Shown here in pieces: positions 11,701 through 22,900 of a stretch of DNA of 64,000 nt. Under the pieces are notes generated by a model. It saw only the letters and a program-made list of their open reading frames with translations, was not told the origin of the DNA and made no database searches. The DNA is from Mesodorylaimus sp. YZB2_4 (lineage: Eukaryota > Nematoda > Enoplea > Dorylaimida > Dorylaimidae). Location: assembly GCA_030248295.1 (NCBI GenBank), contig JASANH010000751.1, positions 372,001-436,000 of the forward strand, given 5' to 3'. The position numbers and the translations under genes were made by a program. Within the stretch, counting starts at the first letter, position 1. Every line of letters starts with the position of its first letter.

Positions 11701-14700
11701 TGAACAGTCGTGTCGTCGGGTGAACATAGAAGTTCTCAGTAGAATCATGGCCTGAGGCTAAATATGTAAAGTTTTGAATTTTTGCGATACAAAACGACCG
11801 AAGTATGTAAGTGAAAATTGATGAAATGAGGATGCGGTTTGGCGAGGAAGTAATGTTGTCAGTTGGGCGCATAAATTTTATTTTAGAATTGGTACTAGTG
11901 GGGGATAAATGTATTGGGTCAGCGGTCAAATGCAAGCCATGCGTAGAATAAAGAATGCGCGCCTTGCCAAAAACGCTGTCGCCCTCTTATGGAGGACAAG
12001 AATTGTTGGGGATAAGGTTAAGGGTGTTGGTGTCCATACTCGAGACCCATTCAAGGGCGTTCACACTCTCCTTGGCTATTCATTTTTGTACCAGTCGGGT
12101 ACGCATCTTAGGGACGGCCTAGGTGTGACGATGGGGCCATTATTTGAGCGTAGACTCTTCTGCTTGATCAAATGCACAATAGTCGACTAGGTCGTGCGTT
12201 TTTCCTTTTCCGCCTTGGCATTCATTTGAATTGAGATCGAAGGCGACTGGAAAAATGGACGGGCTGGAGGGGGGGGGTTGATCAGGGATATTGGAGGAGT
12301 GATGGCGTGGCATTGAACGAGGAATAGAATTGGACTCGAGGTACACTTTCACTGATCCCAAGACCTAGTTTTCATTCTTTTCAAACAAGGATTGATTTCA
12401 TGATGACTCGTGTAAAAATTATGATTCCGTATTCATGCTGAGGTCACGGTTTTTATGAGCCAAAATGGACAGGTGTGTGATTTTCGAAGAACAGGGGTGG
12501 AATTTAGAGAAAGTGGAATACGCAATTGTGACGAGGAAATAGCAGATTCACGGTTGGTGGCGTGTAACGGTGATTGATGACCGGACAGAGGTTGCGTGTA
12601 CTGACTTGTCAAATGTATCAAGGCTCTCCCTGTCCCTGAAGCCTCATAAAAATGCGTGTTCACCGCGAAAATAGTGGATATCGAAAAACGCTAGTGAAAT
12701 GCCATTTTTGTAAAAACGGCTAAATACAGTCGGAAAATTCAAATATAAAATTGCGGGAAACTGCATAAATTTGCTCGCATGAAAAATTACCTCCTGAGCA
12801 TCAGGATCCATATGTGGGGTCAAGGAGATAAGAAATGACTTTTAGTCACTTCCTCCATGACCTGCCTAGCATAGAATATAATTGTCGTTCAGGGTCCATA
12901 CAAGGCTGAAAAACCTGGAAAAGTCAGGAAATTCGAGAACTGCTCGGAAAACCTGGGGAAATCGGAATTTTTGAGCCAACCTCTGAGAAAACTAAGAGGT
13001 TGCATTTTGAGGTGCCATATTTCGAGTCACCCATCTTTTCTATGTGGTTTTCGATCATGCTGGAAGTGGAGTAATTCTGGGACAGTGTTAAACCAAGCAG
13101 GTAAAACTCAGAAAAAAGTCACTTTCCTCTCCTACGAACCCTGTCGATGTAGAGTTTTGAGCGGCGAAACGTTCTTTTTTTCTTTGTAGCTCCTTATGGA
13201 ATTCGGGAGAAAAGCACAAAAGTCGGTATGAAACCAGGCAAAGTCGCTCAGCCAGTGTCAGTTACTCAGTAAGTGTTTTTTGATTAAAACTAATATTATT
13301 CTATGAAAGTGAAATAGTCGAGTGGGAACAGTTTTGATTTTAAAGAGTTTTCCATGCAAGATTTGAAGTTTAGGAATAATCCAGCTGTTGCTTCTGGATG
13401 CTGTGTGAGGGGCGTGACACTTCAGCAGTCATGCCACTCTTTGGCCCGTCCTAGAGTAAACTTGAGCTAGCCTAAACCCGGAATTCAAACTGGGCCTGAA
13501 AAATCCTTTAAAACATTTCCTCGTGCCCTCCTCGACCCATGCATACCCCGCCTTGCACAGATGTCCCTTATCCCACTGGTGTTAGGTTATGGCAGACGTG
13601 CTGGATTCTGGTTGCTGGTGTGGTGAATGGTTTTCCTTAGCTGTGAACCTTACTGTCCCCTATTAGCGCTGGTTATTACTACTTCAGTCTCTTAGTCATG
13701 TACGTACAGTATATTGACTTCGGATACTGCCCTCTGTGGTGTTGAAACTACGACCATAGTCTCTCAATAGACGCAAGTAGGGAAGAGTGACGCACCATAG
13801 CGCATGTGGCTGTGGAGACGGTCCCTGTCGTAAAATATGAAGGCAATCATCTATATTTTTAATTTTGGAGACGGTCCCTTTCATCGTGATGCCAGTTGAG
13901 GACACGCCGCCTTTATGATGCTTTGTGTAGGGTGAATTCCAAAGGCAGCCACTCTTTAATGTTAGCTCGAGTGGTGGTAAGACTGTTAGATACTTATGTG
14001 GTGTAAACATTGGTTGGAGATCCGTTGTGTATTATGTAGACTCTCCGTCTGTCGTGCTAGCACACCATACTTATTGCATCGCGAATGTCCTTTGGAGATG
14101 GCCCCTCTATGGTTTATCATGTAGGTTATTCTTCACATTTTACTTTGAGAATGATCTTCTCTCTGCCGGAACATGAAGACTGCCTCGCAATTTTCTATGG
14201 AGATGGTCCCTGTTATAAAGTATGAAGACAGTCCTGCATATTTTTAATTTTGGAGATGGTCCCTCAGAATGCCACTTAATGACGTGCTTTTTTAATGGTG
14301 CATCGTGTCTTTAAATTTTGAGAGCAGCCACTCTTTGTTGTTAGTTCGAATGTGTAGATATGTATGACATGAACACTGGAGGAGACCCATTGTGCGTTAT
14401 GGAGACTGTCCCTCTCTCGTGCCAACACACTTTACGCATTGCATCGCGAAGGTGCTTTGGAGACGGCCCCTCCAAGGCCTATCGGAGGCTTCCCTCCATA
14501 TTTTACTTTGGAGATGACCCATCTCTGGCGGAATATGGAGCCTTCACAAGTACTATTTAGATGAACCCCTCCCTGCTTTAACATAGAGACTGCCCACAAT
14601 TTACTATGGAGACGGCCCCTGAGCACTGTCACCTATGAGCGCTATAGTGCATAGTGTATACTACAGAGACAGTCTTCAAGTGAACCTGGTTTCAGCTTGC

Positions 14701-15222
14701 TTTGGCCCTGCTGTGAAAAGATGTGATATCAAAGGGTGTGAAATTCCGTTTCAGCCCGAACCAGCATTATCCAATGAAAGTGAAATATTCGACTGGCGAA
14801 GTGTATTTGGATTTATTGAATTTTGCTGCCGACTACTTGGTCGAGGGTGGACGATTGGTGTACTTGTTACCAGTGGCTTATCAAGTGTGAGTGGCTGATG
14901 TTTTGGGTGCGACACGATGTGGCGTGCTTGAGAATCAGAAGATTTGGATTTGCTTTGCAATTGTAGCTATTCTGAAGATATCATACCCAGGCATCCAAGG
15001 CTGCGATTGTTGGCTAATTGTGACCAAAAGCTTTCGTCGAAGCATGGCAGACGATTGATCGTGATGGAGAAAGTGAGAGAGGCGGGGGAAGGGGAAATGG
15101 ATTTGGACGAAGGTGATGGAAATTCGTATTTTATCAGGGACTGTTATTCTGATATAAATGTACGTGATCAAGTATTTACGGCTGATGATGGTGATAATGC
15201 TGATGTGGCCAGGAAATGTTAA
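5755..15222 (+). CDS. TRMT11: tRNA (guanosine-2-N2)-methyltransferase catalytic subunit, TRMT11/Trm11
   Basis: Eleven exons join into 470 residues: 5755-5808, 5864-5959, 6691-6846, 7332-7421, 7477-7620, 7675-7831, 8030-8110, 8165-8332, 13190-13268, 14755-14886, 14967-15222. The family methylates G10 of tRNA with SAM, in a complex with TRMT112. Residues 1-180 are the N-terminal THUMP-type RNA-binding half (start MPRYWLHFANHFLNFRAP). Residues about 226-255 carry SAM motif I (CDPFVGTG, continuing SLLLSAAHFGGY across a splice). DPPYGIREKS, at about 315-324, is the catalytic NPPY/DPPY-type motif and is itself assembled across intron 8. The end has LLANCDQKLSSKHGRRLIVMEKV-type family sequence, given here only as NCDQKLSS. 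Length equals that of animal TRMT11. Intron 8 (8333-13189) contains an antisense FReD gene. Confidence 0.93.
6128..6240 (+). repeat. tRNA-derived SINE, truncated copy in TRMT11 intron 2
   Basis: The copy begins near GAGGGTTTGACTCCCGCC (B-box-like). It runs through CTCGAGTCCGC and GGTTATGGATAAAGTATGA, then ends in ATGATATGATGACATG. It diverges from the consensus and lacks the A-box half. Confidence 0.55.
6970..7262. repeat. Degenerate tandem repeat, about 55-60 bp unit, in TRMT11 intron 3
   Basis: Five or so units share the order GCATGCGGTAGGCGTGGCTTATAATTCAGTCAATCAATCA, quoted here only as GCATGCGGTRGGCG, TGGCTTATAATT and CAATCAATCA. A related single unit, GGGCGGAGCTTGGATGTCATT..CCAATCAG, recurs in a later intron of the same gene near 7932-7965. 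Confidence 0.65.
8424..11748 (-). CDS. Fibrinogen-related domain (FReD) protein, nested antisense in TRMT11
   Basis: Five exons on the minus strand, 11748-11541, 9659-9523, 9395-9134, 9077-8954, 8733-8424, give 346 residues with every splice phase compatible. Residues about 16-37 are a hydrophobic signal or signal-anchor after a basic stretch (FTRRHDC). A short Pro/Asp linker follows. The FReD starts at GPRDCAEILDND (about 70) and has the hallmark GVYRIFP, GGGWTVLQRRFNGSVDF, YRGWYFYKMGFG and EYYLGNERIHYLT. A calcium-site DxDN sits in STFDHDNE (about 215-222), with WWY and CGSQPNLNGYYF after it. A 70-residue C-terminal tail rich in Met/Gly is unusual. The family binds acetylated sugars or proteins outside the cell. 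The start is set by an in-frame TAG 12 bases upstream; an acceptor-like ACATATTTAG lies there, so a further 5' exon is possible. ATTAAA (8364-8359) is a weak poly(A) candidate. Confidence 0.87.
9396..9475 (-). repeat. tRNA-like relic in FReD intron 2
   Basis: On the minus strand the 127-bp intron between FReD exons 2 and 3 holds an A-box-like TAGTTCATTTGGACAACCG. An anticodon-arm-like stretch and a B box, GGCGGTTCGAATCCCACTC, follow and run almost into the 3' splice site. The 5' acceptor strand is replaced by a run of about 16 C. I read it as a decayed tRNA-derived repeat and not a tRNA gene. Confidence 0.5.
9965..10525. repeat. Fold-back element with about 100-bp arms in FReD intron 1
   Basis: The block 9965-10065 reappears reverse-complemented at about 10428-10525. 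Shared words on the second arm include CCCGACACGGCCTGATTCC, GGAATAACTGGATTAGATCG and TTCTATCAC. The sequence between the arms includes the degraded duplicate of FReD exon 1. Confidence 0.7.
10184..10390 (-). pseudogene. Degraded duplicate of FReD exon 1 and its 3' flank
   Basis: This stretch is a direct repeat of 11363-11610. It shares GCGCTGTGG, GGGGTAAAAA, GGAATGCCTTA and CCCATTTTGGGTATATC in the same order. On the minus strand it still reads MSPDIPKMGQ, the end of FReD exon 1. However, the donor G|GTAAGGC has become A|ATAAGGC-like (no GT), so it could not splice. It looks like a partial duplication and not a used alternative exon. Confidence 0.65.
10931..11283. repeat. Fold-back element with about 125-bp arms
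   Basis: Arm 10931-11055 is nearly the exact reverse complement of 11157-11283. Paired words include TTGACGGCCAGAC/GTCTGGCCGTCAA, GGTCAAGAGAGGCA/TGCCTCTCTTGACC and GGGATCGAGAC/GTCTCGATCCC. The loop is about 100 bp. It sits between the two copies of the FReD exon-1 duplication. Confidence 0.85.
13740..14640. repeat. Two-unit tandem duplication, about 386 bp period, in TRMT11 intron 9
   Basis: TGGAGACGGTCCCTG at 13812 recurs as TGGAGATGGTCCCTG at 14198. TATTTTTAATTTTGGAGAYGG and CAGCCACTCTTTRNTGTTAG recur at the same distance. Within each unit the word GGAGAYGGYCCCT is itself repeated several times, so the unit is built from smaller repeats. Confidence 0.75.
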
Positions 15223-15941
15223 TGTTGGGTGTTAAGACATCAAAAAAACTTGTCTGGTCGGCGGTTTCTACCCATTTGTGGGATTAGTCAAGAGGCATTC
15301 CGTGCGAATTCAACTGGTGGTGCTGCCTTTGTGTACATTTTTTATAGCGTGCCAGTGACTATTACTTTTGAACTTGCCGCCTTTCTCAGATCTGCAGGTG
15401 ATGTTGTCTGCTGAAGAGCGGGTGCATATTTCCGGTTCTACTGGACTTGGACTTTCCGGATTTCCTTTTGCTGCCTTATAGGGAGACTGTAGATTAGTGT
15501 CCTAAGCTATTCGTTAGGTCAAAAAGTGCCTTATTTTGATTTGATAAATCTCTGTATATCGTAATGATTTGGATTAATTAATTTATCCGTCAGTTTCTAT
15601 TTTGCTCAACTTCTTGAATCATTCCCGCCGAGATTTCCTGTTTTTGGTTTTATTGAAATTGATCAGCGTGAATTTATTTAATAAGTGGCCGTTTTATTAG
15701 TCAATAATGCATTCGCCTGGAAGTCGGTATCATATTCGATCAGCAGAGCAGAGTAAGTTTGCAGGGAGGTCAATTTTTTCGTTAGCGCTGAGGTAAAGTG
15801 ATAAAAATGGAGAAAAAAAGATGGATGGAGGAAAAGTCTGCTGTAGTGAGAATGGTTTGTTGCTCCTGATCGTGAGCTGTGCGTGGAAATCGCGAATGTA
15901 TGATATGTGTGATCCATTTCGGGCGACGAGATATGGAATCG

Positions 15942-16367
15942 AGCATCGACCGGTCCGCTGATCCAGGGGGTGGATCGGTTCCCGATCCGATCGCACTGCT
16001 GTATCGGCCGGATCGGCAACTTAACTTTTTCTGCTGGAAAATGATAAAGTGTTGTCATGTCATGTCATACTTTATCCATAGCCAAGCACTGTACAGCGCA
16101 CTCTAGGACTAAGGAACACATATTGCAAGTGTTGCATTCTCTGATGAGAAAGTCCCGTTTCTTTCTCTCAAATCAACATTTAATCCCACTTGAGGCGATG
16201 CTCGTGTCTCCCGTGTCTCTTCTGGAGTGGTGTGATAGAGAGTTACAGAGGCACGTTGGTGAGAACTCAGTGCCAAACACGTCATTCCCACCAATCTTGT
16301 ATTTTATGATGCGGAGCGAATCGGATCGGGGTCGGAATCCAGGCCTAGGGTCGGATCGGTCGATGCT
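15942..16367. mobile_element. TIR element (MITE-like), filled copy
   Basis: The element starts with AGCATCGACCGG and ends with CCGATCGATGCT-like inverted text (CGGTCGATGCT at 16357-16367). A paralogue lies at about 30840-31215. It shares CGGCAACT, TCTGCTGG, TCTTGTATTTTATGA, GGATCGG and CAGGCCT in the same order. This copy carries a SINE fragment that the other lacks. Confidence 0.65.
16055..16126 (-). mobile_element. 5'-truncated SINE insertion with target-site duplication
   Basis: A 72-bp reverse-oriented SINE 3' end (minus strand ends GGATAAAGTATGACATGACA) is flanked on both sides by AAGTGTTG (16047-16054 and 16127-16134). The paralogous TIR element near 30960 runs straight through the site with no insert. 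Confidence 0.8.
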
Positions 16368-19000
16368 GGAATGGAACTTTAGGTTTAGTAGTAGCTTTTG
16401 TTCCTGTTTCGGAAGCGGAACATTCCGACTTTTTGATGGCATATTTGTGACATCTGAAAGCTAATGAGATTAGACAACTTAAAATTTTAGTTCTATGGCA
16501 GTTTTGTCATCTCAGCGGTTATTTCGGGATGATCCTTCAAAAAGTTTTATGAACTTGGCTTCGCATACTGGCTTTATTACAGTTCACATTTGTCTGTAAA
16601 ACTTGGCAGGTGAATTTACTCGATGCTGTGTCTCGTTTGCATACCATCGTACCGACTGCATTGAAATGTGTTAGCGGCCTTTCGAACTAGCGCTCTGTTT
16701 TGTCTGATTTCTTGCTCCCGCTAGTCCCTGTCGTTCACTTTCCATTAAAAACATGCTCGCTGGTGTATTGAATTGCTTTAATCCATTTTGTTGGGTAGGG
16801 TAGGCTAGACCAGTGCACTTGGGGGATGGGGATAGTAATGATGGTGGTGGAATGGCAATAGGGTCTGTCTTGTGTGGCGTAGCCTGCAGCATATGCGCGT
16901 ACTGTACAGTTGGTAAGACCATGAATGACGGGCTGAATATGCATAATTGTCAGGGGTTTTCTGGAAAGCAGTACAAGTGGAAGGGGGCATCGAGGCAGGG
17001 CGGGGGGAATATATGTTTGGGAAGTTTATGAGGCAGGCGAGACCCCTGACCCACCTTTCTTACATTGATGCCAGACGCGTAGTTACAGGCGAGGGTCAGT
17101 GCGGACTGAGCCCGTAAGGAACTGGAGGGAGTGACCGGTGGTGTTTTTGCACCGCGGAAAAAAAACCACAGCAGAGCCGCGGTGGCTCAGTTGGTGTAAT
17201 GAAGGCGTTGATGAAGCTCATTTTTGAACCTTCCGCCTTTTTCTGGTCTGCAGGTGATGCCGTCTGCTTGAGAGCGGGTAAGTATTTCCGGTCCTGCTAG
17301 ACTTCTATATGCAGTCCGGATTTCTCTTCGCTACCTTATATGGCGAGTGTAGATTAGTCCCCTAAGCTAACCATTGCTTGGGCCAGCAACCCTGACTGGG
17401 AGGCCGCTGTTTTGCTTCGACTGCGGCCTCCCATTCAGCGCAGGCGCAGCGCGTCAGGAGAGGGTGTAAAGTATGACATGACTGATGATGGCAGTTGATA
17501 AGTCCGTCGGTCCGTGCACACCTGCCTGTGAGTGACTCACCAGGGGCGGTCACCAGGACCACCGTCATGTGGCGGAATGAGGAAACTGATCCTAGACCAC
17601 CAGTCGGGAAGGACCCTCCCTTCATCCTATCATCCTGAGGCGCTGGTGCTGGCACAGGACACCCTCGTGTGGAGACGCACAGAGGTAAGCTGCCGTGAGA
17701 GCTGGTCACCTCACGGCTGCGCTATCGGTTGAAGTCCCGTGGAGAGCAAAAGCGGCCCAACAAAAGCGGTAAAAAAACACAAGCCAGCCAGTTCTTCCGA
17801 CCTAGTCCGTGGCTGAAACATGACCCTAACGGGCGACGCTCCTAGCTGCCAGCTCCGTGCAGAGCATCTATTGCCAGTCGAGCCTCCGCAGAGTCCTCCT
17901 TATTTTTCGTATAATGCGCCTTTGGTAAAACAGAAGCAAGAACATGAACATGAGACAATCATAAGACGAAAAGGATTATAGTTTAGCTCTGATGACAGCA
18001 TAGGCATAATCTACAGACTTACTGTTGCTGGAATCAATCAGCATAAAACTCGAAACTTGTTTAAACTTTGCTGATATTCTGCATATATTTTAGGAAAACC
18101 ATTGGAATATGATCACCATGTCAAAGGAATTGCTGGAAACAGGTTGGTAGATGACGCCGTTGAGTGGCTCTCTGCAGCGACCTTGTGACCCTAAGCCCAT
18201 CCTGAAGAAATACAGCCTGGGGGTTCAAGCCTGACATTTCATTCGAAATACACTAGTTTCAGTCGCGATGAAACTATTCCGCAAGAAATGTCGGGAATTT
18301 TGCAATCGAGATAATGCAGTGAATGTCGTCATTGACGGCCATGGCATCATTGCTGCTCTTTTCCATGGGTCCCTGGACGTTGGGGGGGGGGGGGGGGTAA
18401 GCATACACTCCTTGGCGACGGTTCGACGGGATTGGAAGTGTAGTGTGAGGGAGCTGATCATTATCTGTGGTCGGTAGATATGAGCGATTTCGGGCACAAG
18501 CGTTGTGATCATCCCTCTGTCTCTGTAGGTTAGTCAATACATACCTCTACAGCGTGCCTCACCAATTTGTGGCATTGGGGTGCTAGTGGGCACTTTGAAC
18601 TCTTCACTATCATTTTCTCTGGTCTTCTAATAATGGCACTCGGATTCAAGGAAGGAGAAATGCTGTTAGGTTGCTAGCCTGGGTGAGGTGGACCTGCAGA
18701 ACGCACAACATGACAAACTGCTTTTATTCTGTTGGCGTGGTTTTGAGTAACTAAATGGTCTGATGCCCTGTTTCTTGCCGGGTGATCTCTGGTGCAGTGA
18801 GCTTGCCATGTGGACCTGTTTGACCCTAGTGCCCAGGCTGAGGCATCCAGCAATGCCAGAATTGTGCGAGACCTGAGATTGTAAGGTGGACCTGCAGCAC
18901 AAGCTGCTTGTGTCCTGCATGCTGTGGTGTGGTGTTTGGTGGGTGGGTAACTTCTGCAGATGATCTGATGCCCTGTTTCTCGAGCCTGCAGTACATATGG

Positions 19001-19355
19001 CAAGTGTGGGCAAGGTCGGCTGGGTCAGGGGGGTTTGGGAAAGGGATGGGGGTAGAGATCAAATCAGATCGCTTGAGCCTGATCGATCGCGTGCGAGACA
19101 GGTCAGGCTCGGGTCGAGTCGAGTCGAGTCGAGTGAGTTGTATGACTGTTTACATGCAATGCTGTAGGCTTGAGTGGACAATTGGCCTGTGCTTGGTCAG
19201 TCAGGTCACGTCTTGGTCCAGCCCAGGTGCTTTTGCTTCCTTCCTTTTCTTTGTTCCTGCTGGACCTGATGTAGGGGGTTGAGAGGAATGAAAGTTCAGT
19301 GTCCTGGCCGGTCCAACTGGGGGTCCCCCTTTCCCTACCCCCTTGCCCATACTTG
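19001..19355. mobile_element. MITE with CAAGTATGGGCAAGG terminal inverted repeats, copy 1
   Basis: The left end reads CAAGTGTGGGCAAGGTCGGC and the right end CCTTGCCCATACTTG. The interior holds GTCGAGTCGAGTCGAG, TTGTATGACTGTTTACAT, GGTCCAGCCCAGG and CTGGACCTGA. The interior has no coding sequence. Copies 2 and 3 are at 30296-30584 and 41037-41455. Confidence 0.8.
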
Positions 19356-19917
19356 ACACATGGCTACAGTACTGCCTACATAGTGCAACGATCAGGTATT
19401 CAGCAGCGCCAAATATGAGACCTGATTGTGCCCTACATGGAGCCTGGTTCAGCTGTGTCAGCTCAGCTCTTTGGACTGCTCACTTTGTATATCTTCTATA
19501 TTTTGGCACTTGACATTGCCTAATCCAGCAGAATAGCCTTTCTTCAAGTGCCCTCGCACCTGAATGTATCCATGTGACAAGACGGATGTTTTGCCTGGTT
19601 GCCATAGTGAGTAGCGAAGCAATGAGGGGTGGTCCGCCAGTGGACTCAGTCTGAGGTATGTGGGCCACGGGGCGACTCCCTATTTGTATCGACGCCATCC
19701 TCGTGCCCATTTTAGGAATTGCACATTAGAATAGAAATTAATGTTGTCATTGATGACTCTGCCCCCAGCTGACTAGAGAGATTCGATTGAAAAAGCATGG
19801 GAGTCAGTGATTTATTGGCACATAGCAGTTGCTAAGTTGCTGAAATTTGTTCACGCCTTGGCTAGTCACCTAGGGGCATAGTGTGGTGCTGATGCCCAGA
19901 TGGTCAGTGGGTGAATC

Positions 19918-22900
19918 ATGGCCAAAGTATCGGATGCAGCAGAATTTCAAGGACCCCCCGTTCCTGTACTCGTGCCAACACAACAAATAGAGGAATTCGA
20001 AATAAGGAAACCGATTAATATTATTGTTCATCATTTTACTAGGAGTTGTACGGACGTGTTTTGTTGCTTGATTTTTGGTGCATTCATCGCTGGATGGGTG
20101 GTGTTGGCTATTTTTGGTAAGAAAATATGTTAGTTTTATCAAATTAAAAGGATTAGATATTTTATATATTTTATAGCTATAATTTGGGGAAATCCAGAAA
20201 AATTAGTCAATCCGACCGACTCGTTGGGGCGAATATGTGGGGTTAAAACACACTTTTATGATTTAAAGTAAGTTTTAGACAATCGATATGAATGGATGAG
20301 GTTTCATGTTTTTTTTTTTAGATCAAAACCGTATTTATATTTTTTTGATATGACGAAATGCTTTAGCTACACTACTGTACTCGATGGATGTCAGACGCCG
20401 CAGGTGAGTTAATTGGGTGTGTTATGTGGTTTGGTGAAGTTTGAGCGGACAGAGGCTTGAAATAAGATCAGGGAAAAAATGAAAAATGTTAGGCGTGGGT
20501 GGGAATCGAACCCGCGTTAGTCTGACTGATGAGCTATAATAGAAGGTGTGGTCTGGGATTTCAAGCATGTGAGTGAGACAGCACTAGTGTCATAGAATCA
20601 TTTTCGTAGTTTGGATTGAAATGTCAAGTGGTGTAGAATTTTGGTTTGTACTCACGCTTATAATCGCAGGGTTGCAGGTTCGATTCCCGCTCGGAACTCA
20701 TGGTTTTAGTTGTCTGTGTTTCTTGATAAAGCACGAATTTGAGTTGTTCTGTGTTTCTGAAGGATTGCATAAAGAAGAAGAAATTAAGACGCAGGAAAAA
20801 ACAAAAATATTTGCTTTGAGTGGGATTCGAACTTGGAACATTTTTCGAAAATAGCCGTGTAATGTTACATTTGTCAAAATATGATTTGTTTCATTGATAG
20901 AATATTTGCTGTGTGCATATGGCAGTTTGTATAAGGTATACATATACACAAGCTTTTACATATATTAAGATTGCATATATTCAGTATAAGGATCAGATTT
21001 TGGTGTTATTAGATATATAAATATATAAGTACATAATTATACATGAATGAATTTTATGTGATCCATATACCGCATAAATGCGGTAAAAATTGTATTTCCT
21101 TGCGAATGCTTTGTAATCTCAAAATTTATCGCTTAAATTTCAATTATTTAAAACCTATTACATAAATGTAAAGGCATAAATACTGTAGGCATGCTAAAAT
21201 ATCAGTCAACTGAAATTGTGTAACACCTCAAATACTTGTCGTAAGATATAATTTATATGTATCCATAATGTATATATGTGTATATATACAGTGAGTATAT
21301 GTGAGCATACAAGATATGCATATATGTTTAAATATTATCTAAACATATATGAATATCTTGTATGGATAGATAGATTTAAATATAACATGCGGATGCATCA
21401 GTTTACAAACTCTTATCCAAGACGCATATATATTTCGCACACACACATGTATTAGATACATATATAAATATATAATAAATAGATACAGTAGATAACCAAT
21501 CTCCAAGCTGATTTAACATAATGTCTTGCAGGTGTGTGTGGAGCGGTGCCCCGATTATTACTTCTACTGGCCGCCCCCAGAGTTGAACGTGATGAGTCCC
21601 AGTAATCTAACGTGGTACACATCGAAACTAATCTGTACGTACGATGTGAATGTGAAAGCATTGACAACTTATGCCGAAATTGAGAAAGTGGTGTTGGCTG
21701 GCCAATGTGCTCGATACTACGTCAAGTCATCACCAGTCACTGGACGATGCATTCCGTCCGTCATCGCTGATTTGGTGCCGAGTGAAAACGACTTACAAGA
21801 ACTTACTTGGATGTCGACCAATTCTACGGGCGATCAAGGAAAGAATAACAGAAATTTCAATGCGTCAGCTATCGCCAGTCCGTCGGGCAAAAAGTAAGCG
21901 TAACCTTTTGTGGTGGTCTGTTTTGCTACAGATTATTAGGGTATTGTACAGTAGTGCTCGAGTTACAGTGCGGTGTAAAAGGTGTTGTAGGCGCACAGCA
22001 GTGCAGGGGAGGTTTGTAAACGCACTGTACCTGGGGCGCATTTAGGCTTGAGCACATTGCACTATGCTGGGCAATAAAAACAGGGCGATATGTATTGCAA
22101 GCAGTACACTGTACAGTATAGTGCACAGTTGTAGAGGCTTGACTGGCAATTGGCACTCTGCCTTGAGCCTGCAACTTGGAGTGTCACCCGTCAGGATGAT
22201 GTTTCAGTCATAGGCTAGGTCGGAAGACTTGGCTGCTCCGGCTTTAAGGCGTGGTGCAAATGCTCCACCGGTAACTCCCTCCAGTAGTAGGGACCCAGTC
22301 ATATTGCACAATGTACTTCACTCCACAGTGCACAGCAGTCTTACTTTGAGGTATACCCCAGTAAGAGGGCTGACACACCCACCAGAAGGCAGCATAGCTT
22401 ATCGTTAGTATCCTATAGCAATGTAAACATGTATCCTATACTCGGCTTGTGTGAGGTTTGTGCTCTGTGGAAGGTCTGTCTCCATTAGTTGGTGTGCCTG
22501 CCCCTTTATATGATAAGGCCTCTGTGAGGAGAGTGCAGTACAGCTATTGCAATGGGCAGGGACCGAGCCAGATGTTCACCTTGGCGGTGGGAAATGTGAA
22601 GCACCCAACTTTCTGGGAAAAAGATTCGAGCAGGAGCAGTCTCCTGACTATCCACGCCAAAAGTCAGCGCAGGGCCGAGTATTTTCTTGGCTTTTATGTC
22701 GCCACTAACTTGTGCCTCATCTAGGCGGTCAGAATTTTTCGGGCTTTTCCATGGATATCTAAGCCAGGGTATTTTTAGCCAGGCTTTTCCATGGTGGCCA
22801 CTATTTTTTGGCTCATCTAGGGGTCGAGATTTTCTTGGCTTGCCCCGTGGGGTCAATTACTTTTGGCTCGTCCAGAGGGGCAATCAGACCTTTACCAAAT

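Larger units (their letters stand above)
15223..19917. other. Intergenic region TRMT11 to CTL, transposon relics
   Basis: No gene is supportable here. Direct repeats of about 150 bp occur at 15361-15515 and 17222-17370; both contain CTGCAGGTGATG, TCTGCT and CTTATA..GAGTGTAGATTAGT-like text. The region also holds a TIR element with a SINE fragment inserted (15942-16367) and an element at 17170-17760 whose paralogue lies at 30080-30690. A MITE lies at 19001-19355. There are long G runs near 18380. Confidence 0.6.

Noticed and set aside
12140..12361. Minus-strand frame upstream of the FReD gene as an extra N-terminal exon
   Set aside because: There is no GT donor in register before the FReD exon 1 acceptor-like site, and the peptide has no recognisable features. 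It is left as a possibility only.
17362..17709. Minus-strand frame of 115 codons
   Set aside because: It lies within a repeat that is also present at 30.1-30.7 kb, where the frame is not kept.
20640..20700. Possible functional tRNA gene
   Set aside because: Only the T arm and B box are convincing. The 5' acceptor strand does not pair with the 3' side and no Pol III terminator fits.
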